Below the pieces are notes generated by a model, which did no database searches, was not told the DNA's origin, and saw nothing but the letters and a program-made list of their open reading frames with translations. Below, piece after piece: positions 19,782-30,104 of a stretch of 64,000 nucleotides of DNA; positions within the stretch are counted from its first letter, which is position 1; every line of letters begins with the position of its first letter. Position numbers and translations under genes: made by a program. Origin of the DNA: Trypanosoma brucei gambiense DAL972 (Eukaryota; Euglenozoa; Kinetoplastea; Trypanosomatida; Trypanosomatidae); contig NC_026737.1 in NCBI RefSeq assembly GCF_000210295.1, positions 930,001 to 994,000 of the forward strand, in the 5' to 3' direction.

Positions 19782-20750
19782 TCATGACAGAAGAAATAGT
19801 ATTTGCGTCTGACACATGTGCTGTTGTTTCTCCCGCACCACTGAAACCTTCGGATCGGACGATAACATCATAAGTTGTCTCTTGAGCATAGCCAAAAGGA
19901 TTTGCCGTCGGCAATGCATGCCCCATGGTGTGAAGTGGAGGGACCTGTGGGTGCGCTGTGATTCATGCGCAAATCCAATAACCTCCTCTGCGGTATACGC
20001 CCCAGCGCGTGCAAACGATAAAAAGATTGGGGCCCTGTTGCTTTTTTCAACACGTATCCATGGTTGTTGCAGCTCCACACCGGCCAATGTGCACTGAAGC
20101 CCCAACTCACGAAGAACAACCACAAGAACTGCATTCATCACTATGGCTGAGGCTTTCTTGCTGCAAACTAATGACTCGGCTGAGCACTCTTCAACAACCA
20201 ACTCGCTGACTGAATACCCTCGCTCCTGTAAAACGCTGACGGCAGAACGGAGGAAAGACATGTATGATCTTCTTCGATGCACCTTAGAGACAAAGTCACT
20301 GCTTTCAAGAATCCCCCTGATGTCCGACACGATACTTTGCAAACCACATAACGTGTTATTTACTAAAGTTGTCATATCACCATCACCTTTCGCTTCTGGG
20401 ACTCCTGCGAGCCGCAGGGCCGCGCTCACTATGGCGATTCCTTCAAGTAGCTCACATTCGCCCTTTCGTGTGTACGCATCCCATAGGGCAAGCACCTCTA
20501 AATCAAGAACAGAATCAGTGACGTCCTTGACAAAGTGAAAGCCATTCGTTACATTGCATGCCTTTAACGGTGTTTCCTCAAATACTTTACGTGCAATGGA
20601 ACTGAGCCCGTCACCTTCTGCAACAACGTAGGCTGTAGGAAGGTACTCAGCATAGCGGTCCAAGGCTATGCGACCTGCACCCATCCGTGTAATCATCACA
20701 ACTTTCTTGAGGACATGTCTATACAGTGTTGGTATCACCCGTTTCTCCAT
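19782..20750 (-). CDS. Hypothetical protein, possible SirB1-like (transglutaminase-like fold), 322 aa
   Basis: The frame starts at an ATG (20748-20750). There is no signal peptide or membrane span. The region around residues 205-275 has the pattern of the bacterial SirB1/FBXO21-type domain: a hydrophobic helix followed by RELGLQCTLAGVE, a PWIRVEK strand where the family usually has PGHFLVR, then PIFLSFARAGAYTAEEV resembling the family's DPFxxGxxLTxEEL. The preceding region is helical with many short hydrophobics, as in the N-terminal part of that family. This is weak pattern recognition; no catalytic Cys/His pair can be assigned safely, so the domain may be non-catalytic. It lies 319 bp downstream of RPB2 in the same polycistron. 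Confidence 0.7.
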   Translation of the reverse strand: MEKRVIPTLYRHVLKKVVMITRMGAGRIALDRYAEYLPTAYVVAEGDGLSSIARKVFEETPLKACNVTNGFHFVKDVTDSVLDLEVLALWDAYTRKGECELLEGIAIVSAALRLAGVPEAKGDGDMTTLVNNTLCGLQSIVSDIRGILESSDFVSKVHRRRSYMSFLRSAVSVLQERGYSVSELVVEECSAESLVCSKKASAIVMNAVLVVVLRELGLQCTLAGVELQQPWIRVEKSNRAPIFLSFARAGAYTAEEVIGFAHESQRTHRSLHFTPWGMHCRRQILLAMLKRQLMMLSSDPKVSVVREKQQHMCQTQILFLLS

Positions 20751-21069
20751 CGGGCTTCATTCTTTTTTTTTTGATGTTGATTTTGTTTGATATACAAGAA
20801 ATCATCGAGGCCCCCACAAAGCGTGAAGGAGGTGAGAACCAACCGATGAAGAGAGAGAGGGGGGGGGGAATCAACAAAGGAAGAAGAAAAAAAAAATGCT
20901 AACATCCAATCGGAAACATTGAACAATGTCATTTTGTCCTTTAACACTGAAATCAGTAAAATAGCATGTATATTTCTAATACTTACGGCAAGGAAATGGG
21001 AAAGATTTTATCAAATCCGTAACGACAACTTACAGAATCCTTACAATCACTTAATTATCCATAACATGG
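20751..21069. other. Short intergenic spacer
   Basis: 319 bp between the RPB2 stop and the next ATG, with T, G and A homopolymer runs. No gene seen. Confidence 0.6.
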
Positions 21070-24000
21070 TTACAACGGCCCTGTGCCAAGACGGGGGAGA
21101 ATCGCCATCGACATCAGCTCTTGAAAGAGCAACTTGCAAGCATACGGCATAAGAACCTGGGAAATATGTGAGTCGTTGTCACAACCTTGACACTTGTACA
21201 GATTCTGGTCCGTGTCCGCTGCGCAAATAGTCCCACACATATTGCATACGTGCACGGAGTAATAATCACTTACGCGGAACAACCGCTCTCGAAGCCACTG
21301 CGAAGCGCCGTACGAAAGCATGCAATCACGTTCCATCTCACCGAATCGAAGCCCGCCCTCGTGTGCTCGTCCTTCGGTCGGCTGCCGCACCAGCGGCTGA
21401 AGAGGTCCACGGGGCCGTGCGTGAATTTTGTCGCTCGATAAGTGCTTCAACCGCTGGTAATATGTGGGACCAAAGAAGATGAGATGATCAAGTGGTAAGC
21501 CGGTATGGCCATTGTATAAACGCTCATTGCCGTATCGGTTGAGTTTAAGCTGCGTCAGCGCCTTTCCGAAATCTTCAACGACAACGGAACAAAAAGGCGT
21601 GGCGTACACCTCACCGCCTTTATAGCAAGCCACTTTTCCAGCCAGTGTCTCGATCAAGTGCGCTACTGTCATACGAGAAGGGATAGCGTGTGGGTTAATG
21701 ATCAAGTCCGGTGATATACCATCGTGGTTGAAGGGCATATCTTCTTGGCGGAACTGGATACCGTTAGTTCCTTTTTGTCCGTGGCGGCTACAGAATTTGT
21801 CTCCAATGTTTGGTATTTTGATGGTACGGATCCTCACTTTAGTAAAACGATTCCCTTTGTTCTCCGTTAACATCACTCTATCGACAACACCCTTTTCGGC
21901 TGCTCTCGAACTAATGCTGCAATCGCGCTTGAGAATTCGAGTGTCGCTTACAGGAGATCCTTCGGATAGGGTTTTGGGCACAGGAATCGTTTTACCCACG
22001 ATGATATCTCCACCAATAACGGGCATGCCAGGTTTAATGAGGCCATCAGTGTCGAGTTTAGTGTAATCCGCACGTTTTACATGGCACACCTTTCTGTCTG
22101 GGATCTCAAACATCTCCCGACCCTCCCGTTTCTTCTCCTCTGAAGCCTTGTATGAGCGCCAAAATACGCTCCGGAAAAAACCACGTTCCACAGCGGAGCG
22201 ACTCATAATGATGGAGTCCTCCTGGTTATAACCTGAGTAACACGCGATAGCGACTATTGCGTTGTGTCCTGCTGGAAGATCGTTGCTTCGCATGTATGAC
22301 ATTGCTTTTGTGCGCACAAGCGGCTTCTGTGGGTAGAAGAGAACGTGGGCCGTTGTATCCATGCGCATGTTAAAGTTGGATGCATATATTCCCATAGCCT
22401 GTTTACCCATAGCAGACTGGTACGTGTTTCGTGGAGACTGGTTGTGGTTCGGGTAAGGAATAATGGAGGCACAGATACCGAGGATCATTGACGGGTCCAT
22501 CTCACAGTGCGAGTAGAAATAGTTCTTTCCCACCTCGCTCGGCACCATGGCGATGAGGAGGGAGTCCTCCTCTTCACAGTCAATGAGCTCGACGTAACCT
22601 TTCTTCATTACCTTATTCCACGAAATTTCGCGCCTACCACCCAATGTTGTGGAGGGCTCAAGAAGCTCGCCAATTCCCGCCTTCTGTAACTTGATCCGTG
22701 ATTTCTCAACCACGAACAATGGCCGCAAACACCTTCCACCATCTGAGAAGACGCGGATCTCGCGGTCCCGAATATCACGTACAATACTTACTTCATTACT
22801 AAGCTCCCCGCCGCGGCGCCGTGCACGCAAGTCTCGGAGCAGGCGCTCGGGATCCCCGTGCACGCCGATGAGTGTCCCATTCACAAACACGCGCGCCACA
22901 CGGACGTCTGCCAGGTCCGAGAGGGCGATCGAGTGGAACCCTGTAATGCGCGACTGGACGGCCTGAACTACACCGGTGTGATCACTTCCCCGAGACACGA
23001 GGCACATGAGCGCCAGGTTTTTCAGCAGACCAATGGAACCACCCTCCGGTGTTTCCACCGGGCATATGTAGCCCCACTGTGTGCAATGAAGATTTCGGGG
23101 CCGTGTGGCTTTACTGGACGCAGAGATGGGATTTTGAATACGACGGAGGTTACTAAGAGATGACGAATAAGTCAATCGGTTAAGCGTCTGCGACACACCA
23201 GTTTTAATGTTACCGGACTTCAAGTCACCGAAGTTACCGGTAGCCAAGCAGCGCCTCATACCGTCTGTGATGAGTCGATTATGCAAAATACGGCCGAAGC
23301 TCACAACACCACCGCGGTTGGTGGAGTAGTCATGCACCGTTTGTGCCATCTCCCTCCTCACCTGAACGAGGAATTGATTTAGCTGAAAGGTTAGAAGAGA
23401 CCCCGCAACATCGATACGCTTGTGACCCAAAAAGTCACGGTCGGTATCCTCACGACGACCGAGCGCCAACAGCAGCAGCCGGTGCACCATGTAGCCGATG
23501 AAGAGGCACTTGCCTCTATCAGCAGCGCAGTCCACCCCCATGTGGGGAAGTAAATCCCGCATGAGAAGGTCCTGGGCTTCACGTTGCAGGTTTTCACGGC
23601 TGTCCTGCTTCCCGAGGCGCTTGCCAATGAACCACAAGGCCTCATCACGTGTAAATATTTCCAACGTACTTGCATCTTCCATGGAGCCGCGAAGCATTTC
23701 GAGCATGGCGACATCTTTTAAATCCGGGACAACTGTCTGCAGGATCTCCTTATCAGATCCCATGTCTAGCGCTCGGAACAAAACAAAAAGCGGAATCAGT
23801 TCATCCATTTGTGCTACACGACATAATAGATTCTCGTACCCATGACCGGGACCACTCTTTTTGTACGGCATTAATATTTGAAGGGTTCTTGGCTTGTTAA
23901 GAGAACCTTCAACAATGGATTTGATTTCACATAATAGACCCTTGGGGCGCGTAAACGCGTACACATGGTTGGCTGCTTGACGTTCCTGCGCGATAAGCAC

Positions 24001-24639
24001 CTTTTCCGTTCCATTAACAATAAAGTAACCACCCTGGTCATGTGGACACTCGTTGAGCCTTGGTAATTCTTCCTCATCCTTGTTCAGAAGATTGCACCGC
24101 ATGGACTTCAGCATAATCGGAATGCGACCGAGTTCCATATTCTGAAGAAATGTTCGATACGGCTGCTCCTCACGCGATCGGTACACGCGAATGGCGAGTG
24201 TTACTTGCGCAACAGCGTCATACGTCAAGTCCCGCAGTCGACACTCATTAGGGAAAAGGGGATGCATTTCCGTGCGGCTGAAGCCCGACATTTCGTGGGA
24301 GGGGTTTCCCACTACGACGTCCTCCAGGCTCAGGCGGTATTGATCTGGCTCACTCTCCACGTGAACGCCCGGGTCGAACTGATCATCCTGCCTGGGTACA
24401 ATTTCAAGAAGGCTCCGCGCCATGCGGGGAATACGAAGAAGGAAGTCATTATATGAATCTACCTGCTGGTGCACGAGACCCTTCTCCCTGAAAAACGATG
24501 AGATAATCTCCCATATGTCTTCACTGTCAATATCGGCTGTGTTCACGTTCTCCATGCCCGCCACACGATGTATGTCATCAACATCATCATCTGTGATTTC
24601 CTCCACCTCGTTGAGCTGTAGAAGTAGTTCGTCGTCCAT
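21070..24639 (-). CDS. RPB2: DNA-directed RNA polymerase II second largest subunit RPB2, 1189 aa
   Basis: This is a full-length beta-type subunit (yeast RPB2 is 1224 aa, human 1174). Conserved blocks occur in order: an acidic N-terminus, the FIVNGTEKVLIAQER block, the fork region with CPVETPEGGSIGLLKNLAL, the active-site block GYNQEDSIIM with Asp808, the hybrid-binding GDKFCSRHGQKG, the LIINPHAIPSRMT block, and a C-terminal zinc site with paired Cys-x2-Cys motifs (CNMC and CQGC). The VERGFFRSVFWRSY stretch after the active-site motif favours Pol II over Pol I or Pol III. In trypanosomes this enzyme transcribes the polycistrons and the spliced-leader genes. The ATG is at 24639 and the frame has no interruption. 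Confidence 0.97.
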   Translation of the reverse strand: MDDELLLQLNEVEEITDDDVDDIHRVAGMENVNTADIDSEDIWEIISSFFREKGLVHQQVDSYNDFLLRIPRMARSLLEIVPRQDDQFDPGVHVESEPDQYRLSLEDVVVGNPSHEMSGFSRTEMHPLFPNECRLRDLTYDAVAQVTLAIRVYRSREEQPYRTFLQNMELGRIPIMLKSMRCNLLNKDEEELPRLNECPHDQGGYFIVNGTEKVLIAQERQAANHVYAFTRPKGLLCEIKSIVEGSLNKPRTLQILMPYKKSGPGHGYENLLCRVAQMDELIPLFVLFRALDMGSDKEILQTVVPDLKDVAMLEMLRGSMEDASTLEIFTRDEALWFIGKRLGKQDSRENLQREAQDLLMRDLLPHMGVDCAADRGKCLFIGYMVHRLLLLALGRREDTDRDFLGHKRIDVAGSLLTFQLNQFLVQVRREMAQTVHDYSTNRGGVVSFGRILHNRLITDGMRRCLATGNFGDLKSGNIKTGVSQTLNRLTYSSSLSNLRRIQNPISASSKATRPRNLHCTQWGYICPVETPEGGSIGLLKNLALMCLVSRGSDHTGVVQAVQSRITGFHSIALSDLADVRVARVFVNGTLIGVHGDPERLLRDLRARRRGGELSNEVSIVRDIRDREIRVFSDGGRCLRPLFVVEKSRIKLQKAGIGELLEPSTTLGGRREISWNKVMKKGYVELIDCEEEDSLLIAMVPSEVGKNYFYSHCEMDPSMILGICASIIPYPNHNQSPRNTYQSAMGKQAMGIYASNFNMRMDTTAHVLFYPQKPLVRTKAMSYMRSNDLPAGHNAIVAIACYSGYNQEDSIIMSRSAVERGFFRSVFWRSYKASEEKKREGREMFEIPDRKVCHVKRADYTKLDTDGLIKPGMPVIGGDIIVGKTIPVPKTLSEGSPVSDTRILKRDCSISSRAAEKGVVDRVMLTENKGNRFTKVRIRTIKIPNIGDKFCSRHGQKGTNGIQFRQEDMPFNHDGISPDLIINPHAIPSRMTVAHLIETLAGKVACYKGGEVYATPFCSVVVEDFGKALTQLKLNRYGNERLYNGHTGLPLDHLIFFGPTYYQRLKHLSSDKIHARPRGPLQPLVRQPTEGRAHEGGLRFGEMERDCMLSYGASQWLRERLFRVSDYYSVHVCNMCGTICAADTDQNLYKCQGCDNDSHISQVLMPYACKLLFQELMSMAILPRLGTGPL

Positions 24640-26010
24640 TATGTACCCCTTTATTTTCCTATTTCTCTGTTCCCTTCCTTCACCGTCCTGTGCTTAAGGC
24701 TTTGGAAGATCTATTTCCTTCACTTTTTTTTTGTTCTTCAACCACCCTACACCCTCAAGGAACGTACAGAAGTCGCAGACGTGCAAAAGATCAAGGGGCG
24801 TCTTCAATTAAAAGCAACCTCCAGTTGAAATGCGCACTGGTAGGGAATCGTTTGCGCATTTTCACAGCAGGTGGCAAACAACAAGCACCAAATGGACTCC
24901 AAGAATAGAGAATGATGCAAAACATGGTGGATACAGATAATGAAGAGATGCTGAATCCACCACCCGAACACGCGACACCGCACGTCACACTTAAGCAGAG
25001 TTTCAGGTATGTTGCAGGAGACACTTTTCCCCCTCTCAACATCATCGACAAAAGGCATTCATCATTCCTTTCATCCTGGCCTCTTCCACAACACCCTTCA
25101 TGGGCCTCTCATCTTCTTTTTTCCCATTTATTCCTACCAACTCACCCTCAAGCGACTTGGTGTTCTGCGTTTCCCCCCCCCCTCACCGTAAGATAATGTG
25201 TGAATCCCAAGGGGTGGTATTACCTCTTTCATAACCTTGCCAGTGTTGCGCATCCACTGCTGGGAAAGAACGAAGAAAGAACACTGTGGGTTGCATCGCT
25301 ATTCCCCCATATGTACTTTGCGGGAGTGACACCATCGGGTAGAGGTTTCAAGAAAGAAAAGATAAATTGTTCGAGCCACATCCGCGTCAAAAGCGTGACA
25401 GAAGGCTCCTTGACACGGAACAGAAAAGTTTCCCTCTCTTTCTCTCTCTTCACCTCCCTTTCCTGTTCTCACCTCCGCAGCCCGTTCCCACAATGTGAGT
25501 CGAAACATGGCCCGCAGAAAAATGGGCTGAGGTCCATTTTGGCAACCATCTGTGGTCAGTAACAACAACAATAACAAAAAAGAAAAAAAAAGCAGATCAG
25601 AGTACACAATGCCCTACAGTCGTCTCATGAGGACGGCATACCCTGTTCAGGATGAGTGCCACGCCAGCGGCTGTTGAAGTACTCAAATAACAAACATCAC
25701 ATAACTTCCATCTCCCCCCAAAGGTAACAACCCACAACCTACAACTGTCGCTCATATAACACACCGTTTCGTCAAGAAACTTTTGGTTTTTTTTCCCGCT
25801 TTGTTGACTTAGCAGAAGTCCCTTGACACCGACTCAGGGAGCTGATAAATGCGTTTGCATATAGGCATGCGCCCATGTTCAGAATATACAAGGACCGATT
25901 TTACTCCCTTATGTTAACGCCATCAGGAAGTATTCAGAAAGAAACAACCCATCAGGGGTCTGTCTTTCTTCATCCTTTTTTTAATTATTTTACACTCCAC
26001 GCCACACCAC
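24640..26010. other. 1.4 kb intergenic stretch, no gene seen
   Basis: Pyrimidine-rich blocks on both strands, with short frames lacking recognisable content. It holds the RPB2 leader and the 3' UTR of the seipin-like gene. Confidence 0.6.
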
Positions 26011-27291
26011 TCAATACCCTTCATCATCGGGCGCATCTCCATTCAGTTGCATTAGCTCCGCTCCCCAACTTCTCCCCACGATAAAAACGAACACCAGGGC
26101 AACCAGCGCGGCGCCCCCAAGCAATACTTGCAGTAAGACGGCAGCGCCCACAAAGGAGCTGACGGCGTAGTTGGAGAAGTAATACGCCAGTCCAGACAGC
26201 TCCACACTCGTATGGAGGTGCAGGCGCCTCAGACGCACTTTGGGTTGAAAGCCCTCTTCACTTTGGTATAAAGTAAAATTTATTGCGCGAAGGTGTGGCT
26301 GCAGGTACAACGGTGGTTCAAAATCACTGTATACCGGGGTCACAACGGCAACTTCAGTCTCCGGATCAAACATAGGAAAGACATCAGGATTCAGCAGAGG
26401 TGCTAACTTTTGGTAACACCAGATAGGAACACAAAGAAACTTAGAAACTGACCACATGAATAGCTCCACTGGCCAACTGCGGGGCTTTTCACCTGTTATC
26501 AACGTGAATGACGAGTCCATCTTGAAGAGAACATCCAAAGCGCCAAGGGACTGTGATATATAAGGGTCCTTTGCCATCAGCATTGATGATTCAAGAAACA
26601 TAGACACCTCCCGTCCAATATCCTCCTTTGCGAATACCAGCTGCATTTTTGCCGCGTACACGCCACGGGCATTAAACATGGGTTTGCGCTGTTTAAAGAG
26701 CCCCTCTACAGAAACACCACCATGTGGAAGGAACACTTGCCTATATACACGGGACGGAATAACTAGCGTACTGGTTGCGACTGTATTACGAACTAGTTTT
26801 GTTATCAATGACATTTTCAGCCCAGCGGCTTCGTTTTGAAGCACCGACACGAGATTTGCATTTACCCCTCCACCCAAACCGACCAATGACGCGGTGCTAT
26901 TTTCGTCACCTCTATGTAGCAAAGGCGATTCCCTTGTGGGCTCGAGCTGGGAAACCATATTGTTGAGTTTGTGGAGTCTCCACTGCTCCGTTTCAAGGGG
27001 CATTGTGTTGAAGCTCAGTGTAAAGAGCTCAGTGCCAGGTGCTAGCAACAGAACATACCACCGGATGAACAGCGAGCCGAGAACAGACGCCACCAGGCAC
27101 ACTAACAATACAATGAGCAGAATGAGGAGAGCAGCTCCCACCGCTGTTAGTATCATAAAGGCTCTCTTAAGTGTGCGAAGCGAAATATCAAAACCTGTCT
27201 GAAGTGCACCATCCAACTTTTCTGTATACGGCTGTAGTCGCTCTGTAAGTTGTGCTCTGCATCTTAAGGCCCGTTGACGTAAATCATTCAT
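26011..27291 (-). CDS. Seipin-like ER membrane protein, 426 aa
   Basis: The topology is that of seipin: a short cytosolic N-terminus, a long hydrophobic helix (about residues 45-82), a lumenal loop of about 295 residues, and a second helix near the C-terminus (about 379-405). The best match is the segment entering the second helix, ELSGLAYYFSNYAVSSFVG, which parallels human seipin's [20 protein letters not shown]. The loop also has the EVSMFLESSML-type strand where seipin has DLGMFLVTIS, and a late lumenal RAINFTLY strand. Seipins form ER oligomers at lipid-droplet contact sites and shape droplet biogenesis. The ATG at 27291 gives a compact N-terminus. Identity is low, so the call rests on topology plus this motif. 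Confidence 0.7.
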   Translation of the reverse strand: MNDLRQRALRCRAQLTERLQPYTEKLDGALQTGFDISLRTLKRAFMILTAVGAALLILLIVLLVCLVASVLGSLFIRWYVLLLAPGTELFTLSFNTMPLETEQWRLHKLNNMVSQLEPTRESPLLHRGDENSTASLVGLGGGVNANLVSVLQNEAAGLKMSLITKLVRNTVATSTLVIPSRVYRQVFLPHGGVSVEGLFKQRKPMFNARGVYAAKMQLVFAKEDIGREVSMFLESSMLMAKDPYISQSLGALDVLFKMDSSFTLITGEKPRSWPVELFMWSVSKFLCVPIWCYQKLAPLLNPDVFPMFDPETEVAVVTPVYSDFEPPLYLQPHLRAINFTLYQSEEGFQPKVRLRRLHLHTSVELSGLAYYFSNYAVSSFVGAAVLLQVLLGGAALVALVFVFIVGRSWGAELMQLNGDAPDDEGY

Positions 27292-27446
27292 TAGAGGGGA
27301 GGGGGGGTCCTTGGCTCACCAAAAGATAAGGGGAAAAAGTGAGAACGGGGCATTTGATCATATATATATGTATATATGCACGCACGCTGCAATTGTGCGA
27401 AGCACGCATGACGGCTAAAGCATTTAAATGGGTGACACGGATGATT

Positions 27447-27923
27447 TTACGCCGGTTGCGAATAGAGCAGACATATCCTTGCCGTGTCATCCTTCTGCAC
27501 ATGCGGGTGCGCCACGCACATATGACAATAAACCCGTAGCGTGTCTGGAGAGACACTCGTGAGGCAGTTTTTCCAGTGAGTGATGGAAATCTCTTTGGCG
27601 GCAATGCACGAGAGCATCCCATGAAGGAAACGCCTGAGCGCAGCGGTGTTTGCACATTCCTCCCCGTTATTTCTTCCCCGAAGATATGTCAGGCCCTCCC
27701 GGTAAATTTCGTGCTCCTCCTCCAGAAGGGCATTTGCAAGGTCGAAGTCGCTGCGTATGGCTGCTGCTTTGTTATTACCTACTGCTAATGCCCCGTCGCG
27801 CTGCAAAGTTTGAGTGAGTTTCGCTAGTCTGGTCAGAAGTGGACGCCAACGTGAAGGAATTACATCGAAATACTGATGTTGGACGCGTTGTTCTAAATAA
27901 GCGCGGACTGTACGCGGTTCCAT
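27447..27923 (-). CDS. Hypothetical protein, 158 aa
   Basis: No family is recognised. The frame starts at an ATG (27921-27923) and reads as a mostly helical, soluble protein with many Leu, Arg and Glu, no signal peptide and no membrane span. The C-terminal half has a Cys/His group (CHMCVAHPHVQ) that could bind metal, but no classical zinc-finger spacing is evident. The gene is 155 bp upstream of the seipin-like gene in the same orientation. Amino-acid use resembles that of neighbouring real genes rather than of the low-complexity spacers. Confidence 0.65.
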   Translation of the reverse strand: MEPRTVRAYLEQRVQHQYFDVIPSRWRPLLTRLAKLTQTLQRDGALAVGNNKAAAIRSDFDLANALLEEEHEIYREGLTYLRGRNNGEECANTAALRRFLHGMLSCIAAKEISITHWKNCLTSVSPDTLRVYCHMCVAHPHVQKDDTARICLLYSQPA

Positions 27924-28364
27924 GAAGAGCTTGGCATCTTATCGATGCAAATAGTTGCAACAGAAGGTTGTTACAGGTAGGTATTGCAAAAAGTAGAAAA
28001 AACCCCGAAGTAAAAACAAGAAAAAATTGGGGGACCAATTCCAAGGCAGGAACATGTGAAAGGAGTGAAGCAGCGATAATGTTAAATCAAGAAAGCGAAT
28101 GGGATGTTGTAAGTGCCAACGCTGGTTTATGTTACTTCGCTTCGTCCTTGCGCGGTACAATTAACAGGTTGATTATTCTTAAATATTTTATAAGTGACCA
28201 CGACGCGTGCGTTTGTGTTTGCAATGCGTGACAGAGTGGGTTATCACGAAGTCGTTCAAATACCAGGCAACGCACACTATGCCCCCTGACTCAAGACATA
28301 TCGCTGGGCTTCCACGAACAGGCAAGTAAAAAAGGTTGTATGTGTCCGCATCTCCGTGTTGCGT
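27924..28364. other. Intergenic spacer, no gene seen
   Basis: 441 bp between NOP2 and the 158-aa gene. No protein-like frame longer than about 90 codons. Confidence 0.6.
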
Positions 28365-30104
28365 TCATCCACTTTTCCCTTTACTCTTTGGAGACTTCTT
28401 CGTGGCCGGCGGGACACTGATACGATTGTTCTTGGTCTTTAGTTCCCCCTTTGCCTTGCTGTCATCCTCTCTTTGCCTCTTGTTAGTTCCCTTCATTGTT
28501 TTCACATTCCCACTTTTCGCGACGTTAGATTCCTCCTTCTTCAGCCCATTCGTGCTCGGACCGCCTGGGTTATTTGAAAGTTTCTTCAACTTGCACACAA
28601 AGAAACCGTCCATATTGTGCACGTGAGGGAAGAGCCGCCGGGCGTTTTGCAGCTTGTCATGGAACCTGTGGTGGCGGTACTTCGTCAATCCCGGCCTTCC
28701 AAATGGCAGCCCCGCCTCCACAATGGCCACGTCACGCCGGTGGAGCACGAAGTCCACAACCGCTTCATTTTCCTCGACAAGGAAGGAGCAAGTCGAATAC
28801 ACAATGTACCCACCAACCCGCACCGCGTCTATCGCTGAGAGGAGAAGTGACCGCTGCAACTGAGAGGCTCTCTGCACATCTTCGTATTGCTTGCTTGTTT
28901 TGATGCTTTTGTCCCGGGAAATAATTCCACTGCCTGTACACGGGGCATCCAATAAAATACGATCGAAGTTTTTCATGACCTTCTCAAACCCGACTCCGTC
29001 GTAGTTAGTCACCACAGTGTTTGTTACACCGAGCCGCTGAAGGTTTGCATTCAAGGATTTTGTACGGGGCTCACTGACATCGTTGGCAAAAATGACGCCG
29101 GTATTTTTCATCAACTGCGCAATATACGTCGTTTTTCCGCCAGGAGCCGCGGCCATATCAAGTACGCGCTCGTTAATTTGCGGTGCCAGCGCCATTACAG
29201 GTAGGAACGATACTGCAGACTGAAGCATGTAATGCCCGGCAAGGTATTCGACTGTGCCGGAGATGGGAACATTAGACTCAAACACCTGGAGCCCTACTTT
29301 GGACCACTTTTCCAATGGCTCTACGTTCATTCCACGCTTCACAAGGGCCTGCACCAAGTCACGACGTTTGGCCTTGATTGTGTTGACCCGAATAGTTGTT
29401 GGTCGCGGCTTTTCCATTGCTTCAAAGAACTCAACAGCCTCTGTGGGCGAAAACAGGAGAAGAATTGAATCTGTAAGAAACTCATTATACCCGTAGAGTT
29501 CCATGATGTCTGCACGAAGCAGCTGCATATAATCTTCCCGCGTTCGCCCCTCTTCCCGCTCTTCCTTAAAATGGGAAAGGACATGGACAGTTTCACCGAT
29601 GCGATCTCTTAGCTCCTCTACAGTGTGCTGCTGTCCCAGCAGTTGCACCTGCTCTCCATCCTCTTCTTGCTCCTCTGCATCACCGAAGAGTGTTGGTTTG
29701 GCTGTTCGGGACCTGATGTCTCCCTCCTGTTCCGCTGCAGCCTCTGAATGTAACTTGTCCATCTGCTGGCGGAATTTTATAGCTTTCGCCTCAAAGTCAT
29801 CATCATCTTCCACTTCTTCACCATCGGAAAAGTAATCACTTTCTTCTTCCTCGTAGGATCCGAATTCTTCATCGTTGTATTCGACTTCTTCATTTTCCTC
29901 GTATGGCGCATAGTTGCCACTGATACCGCCATTTCCAGACATCACGTCGGAGTTATCAGAGCCTAACTCTTCTAAGTGGTGTTGTTTCCGCTGTGCTTGT
30001 GACTTTTTCGGGCGTTTTTGGGTCGCGTTTCCGCTCCCTCGCTTTATTTTTGCCACAGGTACCTCCTTTTTGGAGTTCTTCACCTTTCGATCCGGCTTGG
30101 ACAT
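28365..30104 (-). CDS. NOP2: rRNA (cytosine-C5) methyltransferase NOP2/NSUN1 family, 579 aa
   Basis: The N-terminal 170 residues are charged: a Lys-rich start, then long acidic runs (EEENEEVEYNDEE type), as in nucleolar NOP2 proteins. The SAM-dependent core follows, with the SAM loop DMAAAPGGKTTYIAQLM, motif IV DAPCTGSGI with Cys389, and motif VI YSTCSF with Cys439. Two conserved cysteines 50 residues apart mark the RNA m5C enzymes, one catalytic and one for release. The C-terminal 80 residues are Lys/Ser-rich. The early FLTDSILLLFSPTEAVEFFE block and the RPTTIRVNTIKAKR block are typical of the NOP2 branch, which acts on large-subunit rRNA during 60S assembly. The ATG is at 30104. WDR12, another 60S factor, is the next gene upstream. 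Confidence 0.93.
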   Translation of the reverse strand: MSKPDRKVKNSKKEVPVAKIKRGSGNATQKRPKKSQAQRKQHHLEELGSDNSDVMSGNGGISGNYAPYEENEEVEYNDEEFGSYEEEESDYFSDGEEVEDDDDFEAKAIKFRQQMDKLHSEAAAEQEGDIRSRTAKPTLFGDAEEQEEDGEQVQLLGQQHTVEELRDRIGETVHVLSHFKEEREEGRTREDYMQLLRADIMELYGYNEFLTDSILLLFSPTEAVEFFEAMEKPRPTTIRVNTIKAKRRDLVQALVKRGMNVEPLEKWSKVGLQVFESNVPISGTVEYLAGHYMLQSAVSFLPVMALAPQINERVLDMAAAPGGKTTYIAQLMKNTGVIFANDVSEPRTKSLNANLQRLGVTNTVVTNYDGVGFEKVMKNFDRILLDAPCTGSGIISRDKSIKTSKQYEDVQRASQLQRSLLLSAIDAVRVGGYIVYSTCSFLVEENEAVVDFVLHRRDVAIVEAGLPFGRPGLTKYRHHRFHDKLQNARRLFPHVHNMDGFFVCKLKKLSNNPGGPSTNGLKKEESNVAKSGNVKTMKGTNKRQREDDSKAKGELKTKNNRISVPPATKKSPKSKGKSG

